From Lautropia sp. (lineage in GTDB: Bacteria; Pseudomonadota; Gammaproteobacteria; Burkholderiales; Burkholderiaceae_E): 36,075 bases of DNA. The stretch covers positions 1 through 36,075 of the forward strand of contig JAUNLD010000030.1 of NCBI GenBank assembly GCA_030532425.1. The letters are read 5' to 3'. The notes under the pieces were generated by a model. That model searched no databases. It was not told where the DNA came from and saw only the letters and a list, made by a program, of their open reading frames with translations. Position numbers and translations under genes: made by a program. Position 1 is the first letter of the stretch. Each line of letters begins with the position of its first letter. Positions 8,214 to 16,345 of this stretch are shown piece after piece.

Positions 8214-8633
8214 TCATCGGGGGGCGTGGCCATCCTCGGCCGAGGATTCGCCACTGTCCTGTCGTGATCCGGATTGTGCCGGATCGGCATCGGCGAGCGG
8301 GTCGAGCGGATAGCCGGTCAGTGTGGCCATCAGTTCGGAGGCTTCGCTGAGCAGCTTTGCGGCAATCTTGCGACTCTCGACGTGATAGCGCTTTTCCTCG
8401 ATGGCCTGCTTGAGCTCCTGGATGCGCGCCGCGCGGGCAGCATCGGGTTGCTCGGCCTGGGCGGGCAGCAGGTGCAGGCCGGATTCGGAGAGGTGGACGC
8501 TGTCGGTGCCGGTGACGGGATGGACGTCGTCCTCGCTGCCGGTCGGGCCGGACACGGCACCAGCCGCAGCCGTGCTGACGGGACGGCTCAGCAGCGACAC
8601 GGTACTGATATAAGGTGTCTTTCCGGTGATCAT
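8214..8633 (-). CDS. flgM: Anti-sigma-28 factor FlgM
   Basis: FlgM binds FliA and blocks late flagellar genes until it is exported through the finished hook-basal body. The 139-residue product has the conserved C-terminal sigma-binding region: ARAARIQELKQAIEEKRYHVESRKIAAKLL in family terms, with VHLSESG before it. The N-terminus is disordered, as expected. A Ser/Asp-rich tail of about 35 residues after SEASELMATLTGYP makes it longer than the usual 95-115. ATG 8633 has AAGGAG 8 bases upstream. A near-consensus sigma-28 promoter lies 40-70 bases upstream, so FliA should activate its own inhibitor. Confidence 0.9.
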   Translation of the reverse strand: MITGKTPYISTVSLLSRPVSTAAAGAVSGPTGSEDDVHPVTGTDSVHLSESGLHLLPAQAEQPDAARAARIQELKQAIEEKRYHVESRKIAAKLLSEASELMATLTGYPLDPLADADPAQSGSRQDSGESSAEDGHAPR

Positions 8634-8676
8634 GGGGTACTCCTTGCCAAGGGCATCGAAAGGGTGCCTGAAGCCT

Positions 8677-8703
8677 TTATCGGCGCGCTGTGGCAGAACT
8701 TTA
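8677..8703 (-). promoter_or_regulatory. Sigma-28 (FliA) promoter of flgM-flgN
   Basis: On the minus strand, TAAAGTTC (8703-8696) and GCCGATAA (8684-8677) are separated by exactly 11 bases. The sigma-28 consensus is TAAAGTTT-N11-GCCGATAA, so there is one mismatch in 16. The start point should fall near 8670, about 37 bases before the flgM ATG. It lies in the 85-base gap between flgA and flgM, giving flgMN a late promoter in addition to read-through from flgA. Confidence 0.9.
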
Positions 8704-8718
8704 GCAGCGATCGACCGT

Positions 8719-9477
8719 CTATCGTGAAATGGTTACCGTCCTGCCGCTGACCATCCCCGTCAACACCTTGCCACTGGCGGTGCGCACCCGGATAGACTGG
8801 CCATCGGCGGCATTGGCCAGGGCAACGGCATCGACGGCGATCCGGAAACCTGCGCCTTCAGCGACGGCTGCCACCTGTTCGCCGGCACGGATGGCTGGCC
8901 GTGGGCGCAAGTGTTCGGCACGCAGGGGCTGGCCGCTGGCCAGTGCACGAAGCAGCTCCTGGCCACCCAGTGCCGTGCCGATGTCGACCGGAGGTGAGGG
9001 CAGGGCCGTCCATTCGATCTGCTGGATGCTGAAGTCGCCGGGTTGCGGCGTGCTGCCGGCCGGCAGCGCCTGGCGCGCCAGCAGGGCCGGGCCGTGAACC
9101 CGGATGTCGACGGCGTGCCAGACCGTCCAGCTGGCACCGGCCACACAGCGTTCACCGACATTGACCCGTTTCCACAGGCGTGCACCGGCGGGCAGGAAGA
9201 ATTCGCTGCGCTGGCAGGGCAGCAGGCGTGCCGGGCGGGGCCGTGCCAGCACCGTGATGCCGACCTGCACGCCGTTGCCGGCCGGCAGGCCGGGCTGGCG
9301 TTGCAGCCACTGCTGCAGGCGCGGGGCCGCTGTGGGCGTGGCGGAGGGGGCGCCGGGCGTTGCCTGCTGGGTCTGGGTGGCCTGGGCCGGGGAAGAAAGC
9401 AGGGCGACGACCAGCAGCACGATCAGCAGGCACAGCCGCAACAGCTTGGCACGACGGACGGTGAACAGGTGGTTCAT
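8719..9477 (-). CDS. flgA: P-ring assembly chaperone FlgA
   Basis: FlgA is a periplasmic chaperone needed for FlgI to polymerise into the P ring. From ATG 9477 the product has 252 residues with a signal peptide (MNHLFTVRRAKLLRLCLLIV, then LLSSPAQA). The C-terminal SAF-type domain shows ALLARQALPAGSTPQPGDFS, LRALASGQPLRAEHLRPRPAIRAGEQV and a final NAADGQSIRVRTASGKVLTGMVSG. In-frame starts at 9501 (ATG) and 9519 (TTG) exist, but 9477 gives the cleanest signal peptide; none has a clear ribosome-binding site. It is divergent from flgB and first in the flgA-flgM-flgN set. Confidence 0.94.
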   Translation of the reverse strand: MNHLFTVRRAKLLRLCLLIVLLVVALLSSPAQATQTQQATPGAPSATPTAAPRLQQWLQRQPGLPAGNGVQVGITVLARPRPARLLPCQRSEFFLPAGARLWKRVNVGERCVAGASWTVWHAVDIRVHGPALLARQALPAGSTPQPGDFSIQQIEWTALPSPPVDIGTALGGQELLRALASGQPLRAEHLRPRPAIRAGEQVAAVAEGAGFRIAVDAVALANAADGQSIRVRTASGKVLTGMVSGRTVTISR

Positions 9478-9730
9478 GGCGGATGGCTGGCCTGAATTCA
9501 TGAGATGTATCGATGTCAAGGCAATTGGGCCGGGGGCCGTGACCGGTCGTCGGACAGGGCCGTGCCAGGCTGCACGATGACGACAGGATAGGCCAGCTGC
9601 ACAGGGATGCGGGGCGCAAGAAAGGGGGGAATACCGGCCCTGTTCTGCCGATGCCGGTGGCGCGCGATGCGGATAATGCCGACCATGAACGAGCGCATGC
9701 CGGTTTTGCCGTCATGTGCGGGAGAACAGG
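9478..9730. promoter_or_regulatory. Divergent flgA/flgB intergenic region
   Basis: These 253 bases must hold the promoters for flgA (leftward) and for the flgB-flgL operon (rightward). A GATAAT at 9672-9677 is the best -10 candidate for flgB, with no convincing -35. A TATCCT read on the minus strand near 9587-9582 is a weak candidate for flgA. No sigma-28 or sigma-54 promoter is visible, which fits middle-class genes needing an activator. I cannot place an activator site. Confidence 0.4.
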
Positions 9731-10189
9731 ATGTTTGACCGACTGACAGATTCGATCGAGTTCCATGGCCAGGCGCTGAAACTGCGTGCTGCCCGGCAGG
9801 AGACGATCTCCTCGAACATTGCCAATGCCGACACGCCGAATTTCAAGGCGCGTGATTTCGATTTTGGCGCGGCACTGCGGGGGGCTGCCGGCCTGCCACA
9901 GTCGATGGAGGGCGGGCGGGCTTCGCTGCCGAAGGCCGAGGGGGGGCTGTCGACGGTGTCGCTGGCCCGCACGCACGGCGGTCATCAGCAGCTGGGCATC
10001 CTGCCCGGCAGCCCGGGGCGGCCCGACATGAAGTACGTGCTGCCCGAGCAGGCCAGCATGGACGGCAATACGGTCGACCTGAATCGCGAGCGGGCGCAGT
10101 TCTCGCAGAACGCGGTGGGCTACGAGGCCAGCCTGCGCTTCATCAACGGGCGGGTGCGGACGATGCTGTCTGCCATCCGTGGCGAATGA
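9731..10189 (+). CDS. flgB: Flagellar proximal rod protein FlgB
   Basis: FlgB is one of the proximal rod subunits next to the MS ring. The 152-residue product begins MFDRLTDSIEFHGQALKLRAARQETISSNIANADTPNFKARDFDF in family pattern, with the axial-protein signature NIANADTPNFKA at about residues 33-44. It ends with the matching C-terminal helix (NAVGYEASLRFINGRVRTMLSAIRGE). ATG 9731 has GGAG 6 bases upstream; the frame is open to 9716 but the family starts at MFDRL. It is the first gene of a twelve-gene rod-hook operon, followed after 82 bases by flgC. Confidence 0.96.
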   Translation: MFDRLTDSIEFHGQALKLRAARQETISSNIANADTPNFKARDFDFGAALRGAAGLPQSMEGGRASLPKAEGGLSTVSLARTHGGHQQLGILPGSPGRPDMKYVLPEQASMDGNTVDLNRERAQFSQNAVGYEASLRFINGRVRTMLSAIRGE

Positions 10190-10271
10190 ACCCAAGAGCG
10201 CGTGGCGCCCGACGCCTGGCGATGAGCGTGGCGGTGCGTGCGTGTTGTCGATCTGACAGGAGTCTTGTCCG

Positions 10272-10715
10272 ATGTCCCTGATGAATATCCTGCCGCTGGC
10301 GGGCAGTGCACTGTCGGCGCAAAGCCAGCGCCTGAACACCGTGGCCTCCAACCTGGCCAATGCCGATACCGTGGCCGGACCGGACGGCAGTGTCTACAAG
10401 GCCAGGCAGGTGGTGTTCCAGCCGGCCATGGTCGAGGCACGCCAGTCGGTGGCCAGCCGCACCCTGTCCAGCCGGACGGGCGCGGCGATGGGGGTGCGGG
10501 TGGTGGATGTGGTGGAAAGCCAGGTGCCGGGCAAGGAAACCTGGGACCCGAAGCACCCGGCGGCCAATGCCGAGGGCTATGTGGTGCACAGCAACGTCAA
10601 CGTGATCGAGGAGATGGTCAACATGATCTCGGCCTCGCGTTCGTACCAGAACAACGTCGAGATGATGAACACGGCACAGCAGCTTGCGCTCAAGACTCTG
10701 TCGATGGGCCAATGA
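10272..10715 (+). CDS. flgC: Flagellar proximal rod protein FlgC
   Basis: FlgC is a proximal rod subunit. The 147-residue product carries the N-terminal rod signature ([19 protein letters not shown]), the FlgC-specific middle part ([23 protein letters not shown]), [18 protein letters not shown], and the C-terminal helix with [25 protein letters not shown] lies about 10 bases before the ATG. Length is typical. It is followed by flgD after 49 bases. Confidence 0.97.
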   Translation: MSLMNILPLAGSALSAQSQRLNTVASNLANADTVAGPDGSVYKARQVVFQPAMVEARQSVASRTLSSRTGAAMGVRVVDVVESQVPGKETWDPKHPAANAEGYVVHSNVNVIEEMVNMISASRSYQNNVEMMNTAQQLALKTLSMGQ

Positions 10716-10764
10716 ACGCCGGTTGGCGCATGATGAAGGAAAGATCCGGGGGATATCGATCGTG

Positions 10765-11547
10765 ATGCTCAAGAGTGTGTCGGGGGTGATGAGCTGGCCG
10801 GCGGCCGGCAAGGCCGATGGCAAGCCTGGCCAGGATGATGGCAGCGGCATTCGGCGGGTGGAAGAGCGCAACGGTGCGGGCGTGACGGCGTCGGCCGGGC
10901 TGATGGACGGGGTGAAGAAGCCCGAGGCGCGGCTTGACGAGAGCACGGCCGATGGCACCGAAGACCGTTTCCTCAAGCTGCTGGTGGCGCAGATGCGCAA
11001 CCAGGATCCGATGAATCCGATGGAAAACGCCGAGGTGACCTCGCAACTGGCGCAGATCAGCACGGTGCGGGGCATCGAGTCGCTGAACAAGTCGATGGAG
11101 GGCTTCACGGCGACCAATACCCAGAGTTCGGTGCTGGCGGCGGTCAACCTGATCGGCAAGAAGGTGCTGGCACCCGGCGAGCGCTTCGAGTTTGCCGGCA
11201 GCGGCAAGGGCGAAACCCGGCTGGGCTTCGAGCTGCAGGGCAAGGCCGATGCGGTGCAGGTGGACATTCTGGATGAGCAGGGCCAGGTGGTCTACCAGCA
11301 CACCTTGCAGAACCTCGATGCCGGCAATCACAGCCTGACCTGGGATGGCACCGGTGCGAAGGGTCTGCCGCTGAAGGGGGGCATGTATCGCCTGCAGGTG
11401 ACGGCGATCGATGGCAAGACCAATGTCAAGAGTTCGACGCTGGTGCCGGTGACGGTGACGGGCGTTGCACAGACGGCAACCGGCGCGTTGCTGGAGCTGG
11501 ACCATGCCAAGCCGGTGTCGCCGGCTGATGCACGCCTGGTGATCTGA
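10765..11547 (+). CDS. flgD: Hook assembly scaffold protein FlgD
   Basis: FlgD is the hook cap on which FlgE polymerises; it is removed once the hook is complete. The 260-residue product has the N-terminal family motif FLKLLVAQMRNQDPMNPMEN, then AEVTSQLAQISTVRGIESLN, and a C-terminal FlgD Ig/Tudor-like part (ILDEQGQVVYQHTLQNLDAG, then LTWDGTGAKGLPLKGGMYRL). ATG 10765 is chosen because the preceding part of the frame overlaps the end of flgC and has no family match; GTG 10762 is one codon earlier and spacing from GGGGGA suits either. Confidence 0.95.
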   Translation: MLKSVSGVMSWPAAGKADGKPGQDDGSGIRRVEERNGAGVTASAGLMDGVKKPEARLDESTADGTEDRFLKLLVAQMRNQDPMNPMENAEVTSQLAQISTVRGIESLNKSMEGFTATNTQSSVLAAVNLIGKKVLAPGERFEFAGSGKGETRLGFELQGKADAVQVDILDEQGQVVYQHTLQNLDAGNHSLTWDGTGAKGLPLKGGMYRLQVTAIDGKTNVKSSTLVPVTVTGVAQTATGALLELDHAKPVSPADARLVI

Positions 11548-11604
11548 GGCGGGCAGGGCATTTTCTTTCAAGCAGGATTGCGTATTTTCCAAGGAGTCTG
11601 ATTC

Positions 11605-12834
11605 ATGGCATTTCAGCAAGGCCTGTCTGGCCTGAATGCAGCGGCGCGCCATCTCGACACGATCGGCCACAACGTCGCCAACGCCAGCACCGTCGGTTTC
11701 AAGGCATCGCGTGCCGAGTTTGCCGATGTCTATGCAACCACGATCTATGGCGTGGCCAGCATCTCGCCGGGCATCGGGGTGGAAGTGGGGGCGATTGCCC
11801 AGCAGTTTGCGCAGGGGGCGCTGACGACGACGGCCAACTCGCTGGATCTGGGCATCAATGGGGGCGGTTTCTTCCGGATGTCGGACAATGGCTCGATCTC
11901 GTACTCGCGGGAAGGCCAGTTCAAGCTGGACAAGAACGGCTACATCGTCAATGGTTCGGGGATGCGGCTGACCGGCTATCCGGTTGATGTCAACGGCATC
12001 GTCACCAACGGCACGGCCCAGGAGCTGCGGCTGGATGCTTCGGATGTGGCGCCCAAGGCGACCACGGCCGCCACGGTGCGGGTGAACGTGGACGCCCGCT
12101 CGACGGTGCCGGCCAATGATTTCTCGCTGACCGATGCCAAGACCTATGACGGTGGCACCTCGGTGAGTGTCTATGACTCGCTGGGCCGCGAGCACGTGAT
12201 GGCGCTGTATTTCCGCAAGGCCGATGACAACACCTGGAACGTGCATGGCACGATCGACGGCAACCTGCTGAATGGCGGCAACTCGCTGGGGACGCTGGCC
12301 TTCAACACCAATGGTTCGCTGAACCTGAATGGTGGTGCCACGACCAACCCCTTCCGGGTGACGGTGCCGGTGGGGGCCGATGCGGGGGGCAATCAGGTGG
12401 TGTCACTGAATTTCAGCGACACGACGCAGTTTGGCACCAATTTCACGGTGGCCCATCAGGAGCAGGATGGCAATGGCTCGGGCAAGCTGGCCGGGTTTTC
12501 GGTAGGGCGTGACGGCAGCCTGATGGCGCGCTATACCAATGGCCTGTCGGTGAGCAAGGGGCGGGTGGCACTGGCCAATTTCACCAATCCGCAGGGGTTG
12601 CAGCCGCTGGGCAACAATCAGTGGGTCGAGACCTCGGATTCGGGGGCGCCGCTGGTGGGTTCGCCCGGCACCGGCACGCTGGGCGAGATCCAGTCGGGGG
12701 CGCTGGAGTCGTCGAACGTCGACCTGACCCAGGAGCTGGTGAACATGATTACTGCCCAGCGCGTCTATCAGGCCAACGCACAGACGGTGCGCACGCACGA
12801 CCAGCTGTTGCAGACCATCGTCAACCTGCGCTGA
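11605..12834 (+). CDS. flgE: Flagellar hook protein FlgE
   Basis: FlgE builds the hook, the universal joint between rod and filament. The 409-residue product starts MAFQQGLSGLNAAARHLDTI and has the axial signature NVANASTVGFKASRAEFADV. It has the FlgE D1/D2 central region (SVYDSLGREHVMALYF) and the C-terminal QSGALESSNVDLTQELVNMI, then AQRVYQANAQTVRTHDQLLQ. ATG 11605 is preceded by AAGGAG at ideal spacing, among the best ribosome-binding sites in the window, which fits the high copy number of hook subunits. Confidence 0.97.
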   Translation: MAFQQGLSGLNAAARHLDTIGHNVANASTVGFKASRAEFADVYATTIYGVASISPGIGVEVGAIAQQFAQGALTTTANSLDLGINGGGFFRMSDNGSISYSREGQFKLDKNGYIVNGSGMRLTGYPVDVNGIVTNGTAQELRLDASDVAPKATTAATVRVNVDARSTVPANDFSLTDAKTYDGGTSVSVYDSLGREHVMALYFRKADDNTWNVHGTIDGNLLNGGNSLGTLAFNTNGSLNLNGGATTNPFRVTVPVGADAGGNQVVSLNFSDTTQFGTNFTVAHQEQDGNGSGKLAGFSVGRDGSLMARYTNGLSVSKGRVALANFTNPQGLQPLGNNQWVETSDSGAPLVGSPGTGTLGEIQSGALESSNVDLTQELVNMITAQRVYQANAQTVRTHDQLLQTIVNLR

Positions 12835-12876
12835 TGAACGAGCAGGCCCGCAGGCGGGCCGGATGAGGAGCACGGC

Positions 12877-13614
12877 ATGGACCGGATGATCTACCTGTCG
12901 ATGAGTGGGGCCAAGGCGCTGATGGAGCGCCAGGATGCCCTGAGCCACAACCTGGCCAATGCCGGCACGGACGGTTTCAGGGCCGATCTGATGACGGCAC
13001 GGGCCGTGCCGGTCCGGCTGGATGGCACGGCGACGACGCGGGTCTTCAATGTCGAGACCAGCACCGGTTTCGATGCCCAGTCGGGGCCGATCCGCCAGAC
13101 GGGCAATCCGCTGGATGTGGCGGTGCGTGACCGGGGCTGGCTGGCGGTGCAGGCCGCCGATGGCAGCGAGGCCTATACCCGCGATGGCGGGCTGGTGGTG
13201 GACGAGCAGGGCAACCTGCGCACCCGCCGTGGCCAGACCGTGCTGGGTGATGGCGGGCCGATCTCGATCCCGGCCGGGGCCTCGGTGCATTTTGCCGAAG
13301 ATGGATCGGTGATGGTGCAACTGGGCCGGCAGAAGCCGACCCAGGCCGGGCGGCTGAAGCTGGTGGATCCGGACGCACGCGATCTGGAGAAGGGGCCGGA
13401 TGGCCTGATGCGGATGCGTGACGGCAGCGAGGCGCCGGCCTCGGATGGCGTGCGGATCGTGCAGGGAGCCGTCGAGGGCAGCAACGTGAACGTGGTGGAG
13501 GCGATGGTCGGCATGATCGAGGTGGCCCGCCAGTTCGAGATGCAGATGAAACTGGTACAGAACGCCGAGAGCAACGAGCAGCGCGCATCGCAGCTGCTGT
13601 CGATCCGCGGCTGA
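12877..13614 (+). CDS. flgF: Flagellar rod protein FlgF
   Basis: FlgF is a proximal rod subunit. The 245-residue product begins MDRMIYLSMSGAKALMERQD and continues with LSHNLANAGTDGFRADLMTA. It has the family middle part (NPLDVAVRDRGWLAVQAADG, EAYTRDGGLVVDEQGNLRTR) and ends with GAVEGSNVNVVEAMVGMIEV and the C-terminal helix. AGGAG stands 8 bases before the ATG. It lies 42 bases after flgE and 24 before flgG. The product is closely similar in layout to FlgG but shorter in the centre, as usual. Confidence 0.96.
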   Translation: MDRMIYLSMSGAKALMERQDALSHNLANAGTDGFRADLMTARAVPVRLDGTATTRVFNVETSTGFDAQSGPIRQTGNPLDVAVRDRGWLAVQAADGSEAYTRDGGLVVDEQGNLRTRRGQTVLGDGGPISIPAGASVHFAEDGSVMVQLGRQKPTQAGRLKLVDPDARDLEKGPDGLMRMRDGSEAPASDGVRIVQGAVEGSNVNVVEAMVGMIEVARQFEMQMKLVQNAESNEQRASQLLSIRG

Positions 13615-13638
13615 CACTGAGAAGAAAAGAGGCAGAAA

Positions 13639-14421
13639 ATGATTCGTTCGTTGTGGATTGCCAAGACGGGCCTGGATGCACAGCAGACCCAGATGGATGT
13701 GATCTCGCACAACCTGGCCAACGTGAGCACCACGGGGTACAAGCGCTCGCAGGCGGTGTTCGAGGACCTGATGTACCAGAACCTGCGGCAGGTGGGGGCC
13801 CAGTCGTCGTCCGACACGCAGCTGCCGACCGGCCTGCAACTGGGCACGGGCGTGCGTCCGGTGGCCACCTCGCGGCTGTTCACGCAGGGCAACCTGCAGC
13901 AGAGTCACAACAGTTTCGATCTGGCGATCAGCGGCAATGGCTTCTTCCAGCTGCAGATGCCCGATGGCACGACGGGCTATACCCGTGATGGCACCTTCCA
14001 TCCGGACGCCCAGGGCCAGCTGGTCAATTCCAGCGGGATTCCGGTGTCGCCGCCGATCACGATTCCTCCGGGCACGACGGCGGTCACGGTCGGCCATGAT
14101 GGCACGGTGTCGGTGACGCTCTCCGGTCAGGAGGGCACGACACAGATCGGCCAGATCCAGCTGGCAACCTTCCAGAATCCGGCCGGTCTCGATCCGCAGG
14201 GGCAGAACATCTTCAAGGAATCGGAGGCGTCCGGTGCGCCGACGGCGGCCACGCCGGGTATCGGCGGGGCGGGGCTGATCGAGCAGGGTTATCTGGAGAC
14301 TTCGAACGTGAACGTGGTGGAGGAGCTGGTGTCGATGATCCAGACGCAGCGTGCCTACGAGATCAATTCGAAGGCGATCCAGACGTCGGACCAGATGCTG
14401 GCGCGCATTTCGCAACTTTGA
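13639..14421 (+). CDS. flgG: Flagellar distal rod protein FlgG
   Basis: FlgG forms the distal rod that crosses the P and L rings. The 260-residue length is exactly typical. It begins [20 protein letters not shown] and continues [37 protein letters not shown]. It has [20 protein letters not shown] and the C-terminal [40 protein letters not shown]. The start has AGAGG 8 bases upstream. It sits directly between flgF and flgH. Confidence 0.98.
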   Translation: MIRSLWIAKTGLDAQQTQMDVISHNLANVSTTGYKRSQAVFEDLMYQNLRQVGAQSSSDTQLPTGLQLGTGVRPVATSRLFTQGNLQQSHNSFDLAISGNGFFQLQMPDGTTGYTRDGTFHPDAQGQLVNSSGIPVSPPITIPPGTTAVTVGHDGTVSVTLSGQEGTTQIGQIQLATFQNPAGLDPQGQNIFKESEASGAPTAATPGIGGAGLIEQGYLETSNVNVVEELVSMIQTQRAYEINSKAIQTSDQMLARISQL

Positions 14422-14445
14422 TGCAGGGTCGATGACAGGGCGGGG

Positions 14446-15156
14446 ATGCTGATGAATGGGCAAGGGTGGCAGCTGCGGGTGACGAAGGGGATGGCTGTGC
14501 TGGCATGGGTCTGGTTGGCCGGGTGCGCAACCGTGATGCCGCCGGACCCGCGCATCGACACGCCGGTGGTGGATCACAACCGGCTGGCCTCGCAGCGCGC
14601 GAGACACGAACCGGTGGCCAATGGCTCGATCTTTCAGGCCGGCGCCCAGCGCAACATGTTCGAGGACCGGCGCGCCCGGCAACCGGGGGACATGCTGACG
14701 ATCCTGATCGAAGAGCGTCTGGTGGCCCGGCAGCGCTCGAACAGTTCGATCGACCGCAAGGGAGGCGGCTCGGCAAAGTTTGGTGCCTTGCCGTTCCTGA
14801 AGGAAGCCAACGTGGCGAAGCTGGGGCTGGACGCAACGACCTCGAACACTTTCGAGGGCAAGGGGGCTTCGGGCAGCGAGAACCAGTTTGCCGGCACGAT
14901 CACCGTGACGGTGGTGGAGGTGCTGCCCAATGGCAATCTGGTGGTGAGCGGCGACAAGCAGGTGGGCATCAACCAGGGCGTCGAGACGCTGAAGTTTGCC
15001 GGGGTGGTCGATCCGCTGACGATCATGCCGGGCAACACCGTCAGTTCGACGCAGGTGGCCGATGCGCGGATGCAGGTGCGTGGCCACGGTGATATCGACA
15101 AGGTGCAGACGACGGGGTGGCTGAGCCGCTTCTTCCTGTCGTTCATGCCGATCTGA
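14446..15156 (+). CDS. flgH: Flagellar L-ring lipoprotein FlgH
   Basis: FlgH forms the outer-membrane L ring. The 236-residue product has a lipoprotein signal with lipobox LAGC, Cys at residue 27 (MAVLAWVWLAGCATVMPP), so it should be lipidated and anchored in the outer membrane. Family motifs are GSIFQAGAQRNMFEDRRARQ, PGDMLTILIEE, ITVTVVEVLPNGNLVVSGDK and VDPLTIMPGNTVSSTQVADA. ATG 14446 is chosen; ATG 14452 two codons later is equally possible. It is 24 bases after flgG and 12 before flgI. Confidence 0.96.
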   Translation: MLMNGQGWQLRVTKGMAVLAWVWLAGCATVMPPDPRIDTPVVDHNRLASQRARHEPVANGSIFQAGAQRNMFEDRRARQPGDMLTILIEERLVARQRSNSSIDRKGGGSAKFGALPFLKEANVAKLGLDATTSNTFEGKGASGSENQFAGTITVTVVEVLPNGNLVVSGDKQVGINQGVETLKFAGVVDPLTIMPGNTVSSTQVADARMQVRGHGDIDKVQTTGWLSRFFLSFMPI

Positions 15157-15168
15157 ACTTGGGCACGG

Positions 15169-16335
15169 ATGATGATGACGGACAGGATGGTGTCGGGGGG
15201 CCTGCGGGGTCTGGTGTCGGGGCTGGTGATGCTGGGGGTGGCGCTGCTTGCCGGCCTGGGCAGCCCGCCGGTGCGGGCCGAGCGGCTGAAGGAAGTGGCC
15301 AGCATCCAGGGGGTGCGCAGCAACCAGCTGATCGGCTATGGCCTGATGGTGGGGCTGGACGGCACGGGTGACCAGACGACGCAGGCGCCGTTCACGGCGC
15401 AGAGCATGCGTTCGCTGCTGCAGCAGCTGGGCATCCAGCTGCCTCCGGGTGTGACGCCGCAGTTGAAGAACTCGGCGGCGGTGATCGTGACGGCCCAGCT
15501 GCCCGCCTTTGCGCAGCCGGGGCAGATGATCGACGTGACGGTGTCGTCGGTGGGCAATGCCAAGAGCCTGCGCGGTGGCACGCTGTTGCTGACCCCCTTG
15601 CGCGGGGTGGATGGCGAGATCTATGCGCTGGCCCAGGGCAATGTGGTGGTGGGAGGCGCGGGTGCGTCGGCCGGTGGCAGCAAGGTGCAGATCAATCATC
15701 TGAGTGCGGGGCGGATTCCGGCCGGTGCCTCGGTGGAGCGGGTAGTGCCGAACCAGGCACTGTCGGGGGATTCGATCCGTGTCGAGCTGAATCGCACCGA
15801 TTTTTCCAATGCCCGGCTGGTGACGGATGCGATCAACCGGCAGCTGCGCACGATGAAGGGGCATGACGGTCGTGAGGCGATGGCGCTGGATGCGCGCGTC
15901 GTGGAGGTGCCGCTGCCGCGCAGCCCGCAACGCCGGGTGGCATTCCTGGCCGAGCTGGAGCAGCTGGAGCTGTCGCTGTCGGTGGCCCCGGCCCGGGTGG
16001 TCATCAATGCCCGCACCGGCTCGGTGGTGATGAATCAGGCGGTGACGCTGGCACCCAGTGCGGTGGCGCACGGCAATCTGGCGGTGACGGTGTCGTCGAC
16101 GCCGGTGGTGAGTCAGCCGGCGCCGTTGTCGGGTGGGGTGACGGTGGCGGCAGAGGTGGCCGACATCTCGGTGCGTCAGGAGGGGGGCTCGGTGATGATG
16201 CTGCCGAAGGCGGCGCAGCTCAAGGATCTGGTCAGGGCCCTGAACACGCTTGGCGCGACGCCGCAGGACCTGATCGCAATCCTGCAGGCGTTGCAGGCCG
16301 CCGGCAGCCTGAAAGCCGAACTGGAGATTATCTGA
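15169..16335 (+). CDS. flgI: Flagellar P-ring protein FlgI
   Basis: FlgI forms the periplasmic P ring around the rod. The 388-residue product has a signal peptide (hydrophobic segment about residues 12-32, cleavage expected after PPVRA). The mature start is typical: ERLKEVASIQGVRSNQLIGY, then GLMVGLDGTGDQTTQAPFTA. Later motifs include LLTPLRGVDGEIYALAQGN, ARVVINARTGSVVMN, and the C-terminal LPKAAQLKDLVRALNTLGAT plus DLIAILQALQAAGSLKAELE. Three ATG codons in a row (15169, 15172, 15175) leave the exact start open by two residues. It depends on FlgA encoded nearby. Confidence 0.97.
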   Translation: MMMTDRMVSGGLRGLVSGLVMLGVALLAGLGSPPVRAERLKEVASIQGVRSNQLIGYGLMVGLDGTGDQTTQAPFTAQSMRSLLQQLGIQLPPGVTPQLKNSAAVIVTAQLPAFAQPGQMIDVTVSSVGNAKSLRGGTLLLTPLRGVDGEIYALAQGNVVVGGAGASAGGSKVQINHLSAGRIPAGASVERVVPNQALSGDSIRVELNRTDFSNARLVTDAINRQLRTMKGHDGREAMALDARVVEVPLPRSPQRRVAFLAELEQLELSLSVAPARVVINARTGSVVMNQAVTLAPSAVAHGNLAVTVSSTPVVSQPAPLSGGVTVAAEVADISVRQEGGSVMMLPKAAQLKDLVRALNTLGATPQDLIAILQALQAAGSLKAELEII

Positions 16336-16345
16336 AGGAGGGGCG

